This document shows, in pieces, positions 8,473 to 16,802 of a DNA stretch of 64,000 bases. This DNA comes from Lederbergia citri. GTDB taxonomy: Bacteria; Bacillota; Bacilli; Bacillales; Bacillaceae_C. Made by a program: the position numbers and the translations under genes. Location of the stretch: contig NZ_JAGYPG010000003.1 of the NCBI RefSeq assembly GCF_018343625.1, positions 374,993 to 438,992 on the forward strand, in the 5' to 3' direction. The notes beneath the pieces were generated by a model. That model saw only the letters and a list, made by a program, of their open reading frames with translations, was not told the origin of the DNA and ran no database searches. The stretch's first letter is position 1. Every line of letters begins with the position of its first letter.

Positions 8473-9084
8473 ATGGAACCGATTAAAATTGGAGTAGGGG
8501 GACCTGTTGGAGCGGGTAAAACAATGCTAGTAGAAAAGTTGACTCGCCATATGCAAGATGATATTAGCATGGCGGTTGTCACAAATGATATTTACACGAA
8601 GGAAGACGCCAAGTTTTTAATGCAAAATGGAGTACTTGATGATGATCGAATTATTGGAGTGGAAACGGGAGGATGCCCGCATACCGCTATTCGTGAAGAT
8701 GCGTCTATGAATTTTGCTGCTATTGATGAATTAAAAGAACGGCACCCTGACGTTGAGCTCATTTTTGTTGAAAGCGGCGGTGATAATTTAGCAGCTACAT
8801 TCAGTCCAGAGCTCGTTGATTTCTCCATTTATATTATTGATGTTGCCCAAGGTGAAAAAATTCCACGCAAAGGTGGACAAGGGATGATTAAATCAGATCT
8901 TTTTATCATAAATAAAACCGATCTGGCTCCTTATGTTGGTGCTAGTCTCGAAGTCATGGAGTCAGATACAAAGGTGTTTCGTGGAGATAAACCGTTTGTG
9001 TTTACAAACTTAAAAGAAAATAAGGGTTTGGATGAAGTCATTAATTGGATTAAGCAGCATGCATTACTAAAAGGATTAGATTAA
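8473..9084 (+). CDS. ureG: Urease accessory protein UreG (GTPase)
   Basis: 203 residues, SIMIBI-class GTPase that drives nickel insertion into apo-urease. P-loop GPVGAGKTML near residue 10, the metal-binding GGCPHTAIRED motif (Cys-Pro-His), ESGGDNLAATFSPEL, and the base-recognition NKTDLA. The ATG at 8473 has GAAGGAAG 6 bases upstream; an earlier in-frame ATG at 8434 falls in the inserted repeat and is not the start. Only one base separates it from ureD. Confidence 0.96.
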   Translation: MEPIKIGVGGPVGAGKTMLVEKLTRHMQDDISMAVVTNDIYTKEDAKFLMQNGVLDDDRIIGVETGGCPHTAIREDASMNFAAIDELKERHPDVELIFVESGGDNLAATFSPELVDFSIYIIDVAQGEKIPRKGGQGMIKSDLFIINKTDLAPYVGASLEVMESDTKVFRGDKPFVFTNLKENKGLDEVINWIKQHALLKGLD

Positions 9085-9085
9085 A

Positions 9086-9910
9086 ATGGAAGACTGGACA
9101 GGAATTTTAAAGCTGGATGTAGAAGATAAGAAGGGAAAAACAGTTGCCAAGAATGTGTATTTCCAAGGTGCCTTTAAAGTGATGAGGCCGGTTTATCATG
9201 ACAACTCTGGACAAGTTTGCTATTATTTGTTGAATCCTGGTGGGGGCTACTTGGATGGGGATCGCTATCGCATGCAAATATCGTTGGAAAAAGACGCGAA
9301 ACTTACGATAACAACACAGTCAGCTACAAAAATATACAAAACTCCTCAAAAATGCGCATATCAAGAATCGGAGTTTTTATTAAAAGAGGGAAGCTATCTA
9401 GAATACATCCCCGATCCGCTTATTGCGTATCGGCATGCTCGCTATAAGCAAAAAAATGTATTTCGATTAGAAAAAGGAGCTACACTTTTTTACTCTGATA
9501 TCATTACTCCTGGATGGTCTCCAGAAGGTGAATCTTTTAGTTATGATTTGCTTCAATTAATAAATGAAATATACGTTGATAATGAATTAGTGGTATATGA
9601 TCATATAAAGTTGCATCCAAAGAATCAAAAAATGAATGCACTTGGGTTAATGGAAGGTTTCTCTCACTTAGGTTCGATGATTGTAATAGGGGAGGATACG
9701 AGCCATGATTTTCTGGATACGTTATTTCGAGATATCCATACAGATAGAAATGACATGATGATAGGGATGTCTCTTCTACCAGTTTCAGGTTTCACTGTTC
9801 GTGTACTTGCTAATTCAACCCAAACAATCGAAGGAATATTCGCTGATTATCATCATATCATTAGTGAAGAGTGGTTTAAGAAAAAGCCTAGCTTTTTAAG
9901 AAAATACTAA
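9086..9910 (+). CDS. ureD: Urease accessory protein UreD
   Basis: 274 residues, scaffold of the UreDFG-apourease complex through which nickel passes. Typical motifs are YYLLNPGGGYLDGDRY near residue 47, TTQSATKIYKTP near 76, EYIPDPLIAYRHARY near 105 and the ITPGWSPEGE segment. Starts one base after the ureG stop, so probably translationally coupled. This order (E-F-G-D) is the Bacillus arrangement. Confidence 0.95.
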   Translation: MEDWTGILKLDVEDKKGKTVAKNVYFQGAFKVMRPVYHDNSGQVCYYLLNPGGGYLDGDRYRMQISLEKDAKLTITTQSATKIYKTPQKCAYQESEFLLKEGSYLEYIPDPLIAYRHARYKQKNVFRLEKGATLFYSDIITPGWSPEGESFSYDLLQLINEIYVDNELVVYDHIKLHPKNQKMNALGLMEGFSHLGSMIVIGEDTSHDFLDTLFRDIHTDRNDMMIGMSLLPVSGFTVRVLANSTQTIEGIFADYHHIISEEWFKKKPSFLRKY

Positions 9911-9955
9911 TGTTTTATGACCCGGCAATAAGGTATGTTGGCGGGTTTTAAAACA
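9911..9955 (+). terminator. Imperfect hairpin between ureD and nickel permease
   Basis: TGTTTTATGACCCGGC (9911-9926) pairs with mismatches to TGGCGGGTTTTAAAACA (9939-9955). There is no clean U-run after it, so it is more likely a partial attenuator or an RNA-stability hairpin than a full terminator. Confidence 0.4.
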
Positions 9956-9986
9956 TGGGAGAGCTAAAAAGAGGGAGGAGAAAAGG

Positions 9987-10655
9987 TTGGAGGTTACTTT
10001 ACTATCAGTATTAACACTAGGTTTTATTCTGGGGATTAAGCATGCAATTGAACCGGATCATGTAATTGCAGTCTCTACCATTGCGAGCAGGAGCAAAAAG
10101 TTATGGCATGCTTCTTTAGCCGGCGTTTTTTGGGGAATAGGGCATACAGCTACTCTTTTTATTATCGGTTTGACTTTAATATTAATGAAAAACGGGATAT
10201 CAGATAAATGGTCATTGACGCTGGAGTTTTTTGTTGGGATTATGCTTGTGTATTTAGGAATCGTTAGCATGTTATCTGTTAGAAGACAAAAAGAAGATAT
10301 GCATAACCATCATACTGATCATAAAGACGAGAAAAAGAAGCCTGGATACTATAAATCTCTTATTATAGGTTTAATCCATGGACTTGCGGGCAGCGCTGCT
10401 ATGGTTTTGCTTACGATGAGTACAGTCCATACGGTTTGGCACGGGGTCATGTTTATATTAATCTTTGGATTAGGAACAATTATAGGTATGCTATTCTTTA
10501 CCACTCTTATTGGGATTCCATTTATTTTAAGCGTAAAGCGTTTTTCATTGAGTCGCTCTCTTATTTTATTAACAGGTGGAATTAGTGCGTTGTTCGGACT
10601 TTATTACATGTATAATTTAGGCTTTAATGAAGGCTTATTTGCATTATGGATTTAA
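9987..10655 (+). CDS. ureH: UreH-type nickel permease
   Basis: 222-residue membrane protein with six hydrophobic helices. The HAIEPDHVIAVSTI motif in the first helix is the nickel-binding signature HxxxxDH of the NiCoT/HupE/UreH group, and there is a His-rich loop (MHNHHTDHKDE) in the middle. Sitting at the end of the urease operon it should supply nickel for the enzyme; UreH of thermophilic Bacillus has this role. The TTG start at 9987 is set by GGGAGGAG 6-7 bases upstream. Confidence 0.88.
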   Translation: MEVTLLSVLTLGFILGIKHAIEPDHVIAVSTIASRSKKLWHASLAGVFWGIGHTATLFIIGLTLILMKNGISDKWSLTLEFFVGIMLVYLGIVSMLSVRRQKEDMHNHHTDHKDEKKKPGYYKSLIIGLIHGLAGSAAMVLLTMSTVHTVWHGVMFILIFGLGTIIGMLFFTTLIGIPFILSVKRFSLSRSLILLTGGISALFGLYYMYNLGFNEGLFALWI

Positions 10656-10667
10656 TTAAATTTACAA

Positions 10668-10704
10668 AACAAGAGGTCCTTCACGAGTTGAAGGGCCTCT
10701 TGTT
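10668..10704. terminator. Terminator of urease operon
   Basis: 16-bp nearly perfect stem: AACAAGAGGTCCTTCA (10668-10683) with TTGAAGGGCCTCTTGTT (10688-10704) around a 4-base loop. It also faces the end of natK on the other strand. Confidence 0.85.
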
Positions 10705-10715
10705 AATTCGTATTC

Positions 10716-11630
10716 TCACAAACTTGCAGGTTTTCGTACGTCAGGAATTTTTATTTTTAACGTAAATTGATCCCCGATAACAGAAAAATCAAGGGTACCT
10801 TTATTTGCTTTGACGATACGCATGATTTCTTGGGTACCGATACCTTCATGATTCCCAGTTTTGGTCGAAATAGATTTACTTGTGTAAATTCGCTCAATTA
10901 TATGGTCATCAAGAGGCAATGTGTCATTTTTACAAATAATGACCCATACTCCGCTTTGTTTCCTGCAAGAAAAAAGAATTTTTCCTTGTTTGTTTGATGA
11001 AATGCTAAAATCATGAGCGGAATCTATACTGTTTTCCAATATATTTCCAATAAACGATATTAGCTCATACTCTGACAGAGGCAAACCGGAAATTGCGTGT
11101 TGGATATGATATTCCAAACTTACTCCTTTTTCACGAGCCTGTTCATTATACGCATAAAGAGCACCTGCTACAACGTTTGATTCACCTCGTAAAATGCCAT
11201 CGATTTGCGTATAACGGGTATGTAGTTCAGATATATGCTTTTCAGAACGAGCGTGTAAAAGTGCGGATGTATGTTTCTGTAAGTCGTGACGTTGTTTTCG
11301 CAGCTCATATAATAATTCCATTTGTTGTTCGTAGTTCGCGGAAATCACCGCAAGTTTTTCCTGTTCTTTATGTAAAGATATGCGCATGAAAAAAAGAGCT
11401 ACAAGCGGGAGAATAATCCCAATGGTTATGTAAGACGTATTCGTTAAAAAGGCAGCTAACAACCAAAAGAGCTGCATTACGATGGTCACCCTTTTCCACA
11501 AAGAAGGAAGGGGCTCTTTTTTATAAAAATAAAATTGCGCAATGGAAACGACCACTAACAGAAAAGTGACAAAATAACCTTTTAGCCAAATCGTCCATAT
11601 AATCGCTAATATTAAGGGAACCAACTGCAT
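10716..11630 (-). CDS. natK: Sensor histidine kinase, NatK/AgrC type
   Basis: 304 residues. The first ~90 form about four membrane helices; then a coiled segment with the phospho-acceptor RHDLQKH, and a GHKL ATPase domain with ENSIDSA as N box and GIGTQEIMRIV as G2 box. This is the HPK10 class that pairs with LytTR regulators, here encoded just upstream with a 9-bp gap. In B. subtilis the NatK-NatR pair controls the natAB sodium-export operon, and natAB-like genes are divergent here, so the naming rests on synteny as well as similarity. The signal sensed is not visible from the sequence. Confidence 0.82.
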   Translation of the reverse strand: MQLVPLILAIIWTIWLKGYFVTFLLVVVSIAQFYFYKKEPLPSLWKRVTIVMQLFWLLAAFLTNTSYITIGIILPLVALFFMRISLHKEQEKLAVISANYEQQMELLYELRKQRHDLQKHTSALLHARSEKHISELHTRYTQIDGILRGESNVVAGALYAYNEQAREKGVSLEYHIQHAISGLPLSEYELISFIGNILENSIDSAHDFSISSNKQGKILFSCRKQSGVWVIICKNDTLPLDDHIIERIYTSKSISTKTGNHEGIGTQEIMRIVKANKGTLDFSVIGDQFTLKIKIPDVRKPASL

Positions 11631-11639
11631 CTTTTCACC

Positions 11640-12338
11640 TCAAAAATAATACTTTTGCAAATAGTCCATTTTTTCTTTTGTCAGCATGGCAATGTGCTTT
11701 GTACCTTCAAACGTCACGCTGTAAGATTTTTTTGTATAAATAGAAAAACTTTTTACGAAATGCAGATTAATAATGAAAGAGCGATGTGAGCGAATGAAGT
11801 TATTTTCACGAAGACTTCCTTCCAGCTCATTCATTGTCATATACGTTTCATGAGATGAATTCGTTGTATAAATTGTTGTGGAACGCCCTGTTCGTTCTGC
11901 AAAAATGATATCTTTTTTAGGGATCATTTCGATATGACCTTTTTGCTTCAGAATTAAGCGCCCTGTAAGATTCCCCGCATGCTGTTTTTCACGATATTTT
12001 GCTAAAGCTTGCAAAAGTCTTTCTTTTTTATAAGGTTTTAAAATATAATCATGAACATTTAATTCAAAGGCATGCACGGCATAGCCGCTTTTAGCCGTTA
12101 CAAAGATAACGGTAATCAAAAGGCCATGTGTTTGGATAAAATCAGCTAGTTCATAACCTGAAATCCCCGGCATTTCAATATCGGCTATTAATAAATCAAT
12201 CTTGTTTTTTTGAATTTCAGCGTAAGCTTCCTCAGGATTTGTCGTGGCAAAAATGAGCTCGACATCCTCTTCTTCTTGTAAAATATATTTCAATTTATCT
12301 AAGTCTATTATTCTGTCATCCACGATGCCCACTCTCAT
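11640..12338 (-). CDS. natR: LytTR response regulator NatR
   Basis: 232 residues. Receiver domain at 1-120 with acidic pair Asp7-Asp8, phospho-acceptor Asp53 (LLIADIEMPG) and Lys near 102 (DYILKPY); LytTR DNA-binding domain from about 135 to the end (FAERTGRSTTIYT, NNFIRSHRSFIINL). First gene of the natRK operon. LytTR regulators bind direct repeats spaced about two helical turns apart; a candidate pair lies before natA. Confidence 0.85.
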   Translation of the reverse strand: MRVGIVDDRIIDLDKLKYILQEEEDVELIFATTNPEEAYAEIQKNKIDLLIADIEMPGISGYELADFIQTHGLLITVIFVTAKSGYAVHAFELNVHDYILKPYKKERLLQALAKYREKQHAGNLTGRLILKQKGHIEMIPKKDIIFAERTGRSTTIYTTNSSHETYMTMNELEGSLRENNFIRSHRSFIINLHFVKSFSIYTKKSYSVTFEGTKHIAMLTKEKMDYLQKYYF

Positions 12339-12446
12339 GGCAAAAACCCCTTTAAAACATGCTAACTACCATTATAAAACATTTTTCAAAAGTTATAGAA
12401 AATATTATTTTTTTAATGCCTACATTTTTTGGATGTATGTTGTCTC

Positions 12447-12664
12447 TGTCTAGCTCCGGCGCCTATCGACTAGCAAACTTCTTGTCCTTTTCCCTACGAT
12501 AAGTCAACATCGATTCGTCCTTTTGGACTCATCGTGTTTCCTTTATCTCAGTCAAAGGCCCAATAAGGTACGTCGACTAAAACCGCCACTTCCTGTGGCT
12601 ACGTCGACGGACCCACATCCTGTGGGCCTGTACGTCGATGGGCAAGGCTCCTGCGCTTTTCTAA
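12447..12664 (+). repeat. Dispersed intergenic repeat, copy A
   Basis: Begins CTGTCTAGCTCCGGCGCC, followed by TATCGACTAGCAAACTTCTTG, and ends GTCGATGGGCAAGGCTCCTGCGCTTTTCT. Shares its core with copies at 18338-18440, 18872-18976, 22907-23050 (inverted), 32027-32174 and 32631-32676 (inverted). This is the longest copy and contains internal GTACGTCGA repeats and small hairpins (CCACTTCCTGTGG, CCCACATCCTGTGGG). No coding capacity. It fills most of the natR-natA divergent region. Confidence 0.8.
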
Positions 12665-12691
12665 CATCCTGTTCATAAAGATTTCAACCCC

Positions 12692-12757
12692 TTTCGCGAC
12701 ATGTAAAGCCCTCTTTGCGACATAATGGCAGACCGAAAAATCTTTCTGCCTTACAAT
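12692..12757 (+). promoter_or_regulatory. natAB promoter with direct repeats, putative NatR site
   Basis: TTTCGCGACAT (12692-12702) and TTTGCGACAT (12714-12723) repeat with their GCGACAT cores 21 bp apart, that is two helical turns on one face. A -10-like TACAAT follows at 12752-12757 without a good -35 box, as expected for an activator-dependent promoter. Assignment to NatR is inference. Confidence 0.5.
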
Positions 12758-12791
12758 ACAGTTAGACATTAAAACGAAGGAGAGGAACGGC

Positions 12792-13538
12792 ATGATCGTC
12801 GTTGATCAAGTAACGAAACAATTTAAAGATAAAAAACAAGTAGTGAAAGCAATTGATTATTTATCACTAACAGTTAAAAAAGGGCATGTTGTTGGGCTGA
12901 TTGGTGAGAATGGAGCAGGAAAAACAACATTGCTTCGTATGCTTTGTACGCTCATTGAGCCTGACGAAGGAAACATCACATTAGACGGAGAAAATATTTT
13001 TGAAAACAAAGAGAAGGTAAGGTCTAGGCTCGGAGTTTTGTTTGGCTCGGAAACAGGACTTTATAACAGATTGACGGCCCGTGAGAATTTAGAGTATTTC
13101 GGAACTCTATACGGGATGTCTTCTCATGATATAAAAAACCAAATTGAGATGTTGGCGAAACGATTTGGCATGCGTAAATATTTGGACCGGAAAGTAGAAG
13201 GATTTTCAAAAGGGATGAGGCAAAAGGTTGCGATTGCACGGACACTTATCCATAATCCTGATATCGTTCTTTTCGATGAGCCGACAACAGGTCTTGATAT
13301 TACATCCTCTAATATATTTCGTGAATTTATATATCAATACAAAAGCGAAGGGAAAACGATAGTTTTCTCAACTCATATTATGGACGAAATTGCTCAGCTG
13401 TGCGAGGACGTCATCATGATGCATAAAGGACAAATCGTTTACGAAGGAAGTCTTGAAGATTTATATGCACAGGAAAACAACAGGGACTTAAATTATTTAT
13501 TTACATCAAAAGTAGTAAGAGGTGATTTATATGTTTAA
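12792..13538 (+). CDS. natA: ABC transporter ATP-binding protein NatA
   Basis: 248 residues. Walker A GENGAGKTTLLR near 37, signature FSKGMRQKVAIA near 136, Walker B IVLFDEPTTGLD near 158, and a switch His in FSTHIMDEIAQ. Ribosome site AAGGAGAGG 8 bases before the ATG. It pairs with the membrane protein natB, whose start overlaps the natA stop by 8 bp. In B. subtilis NatAB extrudes sodium; related systems export other cations or antimicrobials, so the substrate is likely but not certain. Confidence 0.88.
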   Translation: MIVVDQVTKQFKDKKQVVKAIDYLSLTVKKGHVVGLIGENGAGKTTLLRMLCTLIEPDEGNITLDGENIFENKEKVRSRLGVLFGSETGLYNRLTARENLEYFGTLYGMSSHDIKNQIEMLAKRFGMRKYLDRKVEGFSKGMRQKVAIARTLIHNPDIVLFDEPTTGLDITSSNIFREFIYQYKSEGKTIVFSTHIMDEIAQLCEDVIMMHKGQIVYEGSLEDLYAQENNRDLNYLFTSKVVRGDLYV

Positions 13539-14694
13539 AACAATTTTTCTTAAAGAAATGAAAGATGTATTACGAGATAAGCGCAGCATTACGTTGCTGA
13601 TTATTTTCCCTTTACTCATGATGGCAGGACTTACATTTTTTTATGATAAAATTTTAACAACTAATGTAGAAGAAGATTTTACAGTGGCGGTAGATGAAGG
13701 GGTAGACTCTGAACTGATTATACAGTTAGAGAAGTATATGCCTACTTTAACAATAGAAAAATTTCAAGATGTGCAAAATGCAGTTGAAGAAAAAAAGGTT
13801 CAGATTGGAATAAAGCTAGATGAAGGTTGGAAACAAAAGCTAGAAAACGAGGAAGCGATTCCGGTCAATATTATTTTTGATCCAGGTAGTCAAGATTCAT
13901 CTAATGCTTCCAATATTGTCATGGCTGGATTTAACCAATGGCAGCAAGAAACCGTTCATTTGCGGCTAGCAGGTCAAAATATTGATAGCAGCGTTTTAGA
14001 AGTCTTCCAACTTGAAACAAAAACAACAAAAGATGAAGATAATGCATTAGCATCTTTTATGCTGGCAATCTTGATCCCACTTCTTATCCCAATGGCGATT
14101 GCTAATGGTTCCTACCCATCTGCAACAGAGCTATTTGCAGGTGAAAAGGAAAAGAAAACGATTGAAGCATTGCTCATCACTCCTATTAAGCCAATCAAAA
14201 TATTATTGGCAAAATGGATGACTATTTCCTTGCTCGGAATATTTACTGGGGTATTATGTATTGCTTTACTAAGTATATTTGTCAATTTTACTGCTGAACT
14301 CAAAAAAGGGCTGGCGGTTATCGCGAATCCTGTTCCATTTGTCCTTATGAGTATTGTTTTGATCGTCTTATTCGCCATTTTCTTTGCCGAAATTGAAATG
14401 ATCTTAAGCATGATGGCGAATTCGGTTAAAGAAGCAGGTTATTATATGACACCTGTGATAGGGATGATTACTCTTCCGATGCTGTTCATGTTTTTTGCTG
14501 GTGAAACACTTAGCCTTCCATTGTATGCTGCTCCAATCATGAATTTATTCTTATTCGTCCGCGATGCGTTCAGCGGGCAGTTGACAGTAGGTGCATTTGG
14601 GCTAGCAGCAGGAAGCTACGCTTTGCTGATTATCATCTTATTCCCTATTTCAGCCAAACTTTTTAGCAACCATCGTTTAATGTTAGGAAAATAA
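13531..14694 (+). CDS. natB: ABC transporter permease NatB
   Basis: 387 residues, ABC-2 permease type. One N-terminal helix (residues 20-40), a large extracytoplasmic domain of about 140 residues, then five to six helices with the SYPSATELFAGEKEKKTIEA coupling segment typical of NatB. Length agrees with B. subtilis NatB (386). The ATG at 13531 follows AGAGGTG by 6 bases; the GTG at 13522 is part of that site. It forms the exporter with NatA. Confidence 0.87.
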   Translation: MFKTIFLKEMKDVLRDKRSITLLIIFPLLMMAGLTFFYDKILTTNVEEDFTVAVDEGVDSELIIQLEKYMPTLTIEKFQDVQNAVEEKKVQIGIKLDEGWKQKLENEEAIPVNIIFDPGSQDSSNASNIVMAGFNQWQQETVHLRLAGQNIDSSVLEVFQLETKTTKDEDNALASFMLAILIPLLIPMAIANGSYPSATELFAGEKEKKTIEALLITPIKPIKILLAKWMTISLLGIFTGVLCIALLSIFVNFTAELKKGLAVIANPVPFVLMSIVLIVLFAIFFAEIEMILSMMANSVKEAGYYMTPVIGMITLPMLFMFFAGETLSLPLYAAPIMNLFLFVRDAFSGQLTVGAFGLAAGSYALLIIILFPISAKLFSNHRLMLGK

Positions 14695-14697
14695 TGA

Positions 14698-14726
14698 TTG
14701 ACATGACAGAAAATTTTTACTATCAT
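14698..14726 (+). promoter_or_regulatory. Sigma-A promoter of trpE leader
   Basis: TTGACA (14698-14703), a 17-base spacer and TATCAT (14721-14726). It lies just after natB and 30 bp ahead of the first T-box. Confidence 0.75.
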
Positions 14727-14755
14727 CATAATCAATCAATTAAACATTTTTAGGC

Positions 14756-15017
14756 AATGAAGAAGAATAGTAACTTGGATGACTCTTTAGAGAGCCGATG
14801 GTTGGTGCAAATCGGTGTGATTCATGCAAGTGAATGGGCTTCCGAGCTTCCAAACCGAACCTTGGATAATTTAGGTGTAGGCTTTGGCGAAAATCCCGTC
14901 GATACAAGGGAGCACGCATAAATGCATTTGGGCATTGTGCGGAAGAGAGCTGATTTTTGGCTGAATAAAGGTGGCACCACGGTCCTTCGTCCGTCCTTTG
15001 GATGAGGGGCCTTTTTG
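14756..15017 (+). ncRNA. T-box leader 1 (tRNA-Trp)
   Basis: Stem I landmarks are AGAGAGCCGATGGTTGGTGC with the GGTGCAAATC AG-bulge/loop region, then GAA-TGG at 14832-14837 as the likely specifier (UGG, Trp). The T-box sequence AAAGGTGGCACCACGG is at 14967-14982, and it ends in a terminator (GGTCCTTCGTCC with GGATGAGGGGCC, then five T, up to 15016). Uncharged tRNA-Trp should stabilise the antiterminator and let transcription run on to the second T-box. Confidence 0.88.
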
Positions 15018-15039
15018 TGTTTTAGTAAAAAATATATCA

Positions 15040-15320
15040 AAAGCGTTGATCAAGAGTAGTATGTGTAAGTAATTCGTTGCAGAGAGCCGGTGTTGGTGTG
15101 AATCCGGTACGAAAGCCTATACAGAATGGACTTGAGAGTGATTTCCTGAAATAAAGTAGGGGAATTCGGTTTTCCGCCGTTATATGGATAGGGCATCGGA
15201 AGTGATTTCCCGTGCCTGAAAGAGATGGGGATTTTTTGAAAAGGTCTTCAATACGAGGTGGCACCGCGGTTATATCGCCCTCAGATGAACACTATATTGT
15301 GTTCATCTGAGGGCTTTTTG
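15040..15320 (+). ncRNA. T-box leader 2 (tRNA-Trp)
   Basis: A second complete T-box directly downstream of the first. It has AGAGAGCCGGTGTTGGTGTG, the specifier in GAA-TGG (TGG at 15127-15129), the T-box GAGGTGGCACCGCGG (15255-15269) and a strong 16-bp terminator stem (15277-15292 with 15299-15314) followed by T5. The same specifier codon in both leaders shows that two tryptophan checks in series govern trpE. Confidence 0.9.
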
Positions 15321-15352
15321 TATTTCGAAAAAATTTGGAAGGGGAAAAGAAA

Positions 15353-16738
15353 ATGCAAACAAAACAAGCGAATTTTAAAATGAGAAAATTGAATGGGGAT
15401 GTTCTTACTCCGATTAATATTTTCTTGCGATTGGAAGGAACGAAAAAGTTTTTATTAGAAAGTTCGCTAAAGCATAGTGAACAAGGACGATATTCATTTA
15501 TTGGTGTTAATCCTGTTATGGAAATTATCGGAGAAGGGAATAAGGCATCGATTATTTCATCTACAGGAGTCGAGGAACAAATAGGAGTGCCTCTTGATAT
15601 CATCCAGGCTTCACTTCCTAGACTTGATTTAGAACTTCCTTTTCCTTTTTACGGTGGAGCGGTGGGGTATGTAGGGTATGATGCGATTCGTCAGTATGTG
15701 GATATTGGAGAAGAGCTGAAAGATGAAATCAATATGCCGGATATTCATTTTATGGTATATGAAGATGCAATCGTGTATGACCATTTAGCCCAATCAATCT
15801 ATGTACTTGCAATTGATCTGCATGGAAATCGAACAGAGGAAGAGTTAGAAAAGCGCATGAATGAATTGGAGAAGCAAATATCACGAAAGGAACAAGATGA
15901 GACATTAACCGATTGTAAAATTGAATTCACACCTCAATTGGAAAAAGAGGAATTCATACGTAAGGTAGAGGCAGCACAGGAATTTATTAAAAAAGGTGAA
16001 ATAGAGCAAGTCGTTTTGTCGCAAAGAATGATCGGAAAGGTTGGGGCAGATCCTTTTCACTTTTATCGGGTATTAAGAAACTCTAATCCTTCACCTTATA
16101 TGTTTTACGTTGATTTTGATGAATACGTTGTTTTAGGAGCGTCTCCAGAAAGCTTTATTAAAACAAGTGGACGAATTGTTTCAACAAATCCAATTGCCGG
16201 GACGAGGAGGCGCGGAGAAACACAAGATGAAGACCTCGCGCTTGAAGCAGAACTTTTAGCGGATGAAAAGGAATTATCTGAACATCGGATGCTTGTAGAT
16301 TTGGGTTGTGAGGATCTTGGCAATATATGTTTAGATGATACAGTAAATATTAAGCGACATATGAAAATTGAGCGTTACCGTCATGTCATGCACATCGTTT
16401 CCGAATTGGAAGGGACGCTGGCAGAAGGGAAAACGGGTATTGACGCACTCATCTCCTGTCTTCCTGCCGGCACTGTGTCTGGAGCTCCGAAACCTCGTGC
16501 GATGCAAATCATCAATGACCTTGAGGAAGTAAAACGTGGTGTCTATGCTGGTGCCATTGGTTATATTAATGCAAATGGCGATGTCGATTTTGCCATTGCC
16601 ATCCGTTCTCTCGTCATAAAAGACCAACATGCCTATTTGCAAGCTGGCGCTGGGATTGTGGCCGATTCCATTCCTAAAAATGAATATAAGGAGACGATCA
16701 ACAAAGCGAGAGCACTATTAAGTCCGAAGCCTTATTAA
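15353..16738 (+). CDS. trpE: Anthranilate synthase component I
   Basis: 461 residues. Converts chorismate to anthranilate with ammonia from a TrpG/PabA glutaminase. The N-terminal LLESSLKHSEQGRYSFIG motif binds tryptophan for feedback inhibition and supports TrpE over PabB. The catalytic domain has GTRRRGETQDED, GTVSGAPKPRAMQII and QAGAGIVADSIP. The ATG at 15353 follows GGAAGGGG by 8 bases; an in-frame TTG at 15335 is less good. It is monocistronic: no trpD/C/F/B/A follow and a terminator comes 17 bp after the stop, so the rest of the pathway must lie elsewhere. The Trp T-boxes confirm the trpE call. Confidence 0.93.
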   Translation: MQTKQANFKMRKLNGDVLTPINIFLRLEGTKKFLLESSLKHSEQGRYSFIGVNPVMEIIGEGNKASIISSTGVEEQIGVPLDIIQASLPRLDLELPFPFYGGAVGYVGYDAIRQYVDIGEELKDEINMPDIHFMVYEDAIVYDHLAQSIYVLAIDLHGNRTEEELEKRMNELEKQISRKEQDETLTDCKIEFTPQLEKEEFIRKVEAAQEFIKKGEIEQVVLSQRMIGKVGADPFHFYRVLRNSNPSPYMFYVDFDEYVVLGASPESFIKTSGRIVSTNPIAGTRRRGETQDEDLALEAELLADEKELSEHRMLVDLGCEDLGNICLDDTVNIKRHMKIERYRHVMHIVSELEGTLAEGKTGIDALISCLPAGTVSGAPKPRAMQIINDLEEVKRGVYAGAIGYINANGDVDFAIAIRSLVIKDQHAYLQAGAGIVADSIPKNEYKETINKARALLSPKPY

Positions 16739-16754
16739 GTGAGATGTTAAAATA

Positions 16755-16796
16755 GAAAGAACCATCACCCAAGTTTAAATGGATGATGGTTCTTTC
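16755..16796. terminator. Bidirectional terminator
   Basis: 13-bp stem GAAAGAACCATCA (16755-16767) with TGATGGTTCTTTC (16784-16796); serves trpE and the convergent peptide transporter. Confidence 0.85.
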
Positions 16797-16802
16797 TTCC
16801 GA

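Noticed and set aside
15353..16738. PabB instead of TrpE
   Set aside because: The LLESS tryptophan-binding motif and two Trp-specific T-boxes favour TrpE.
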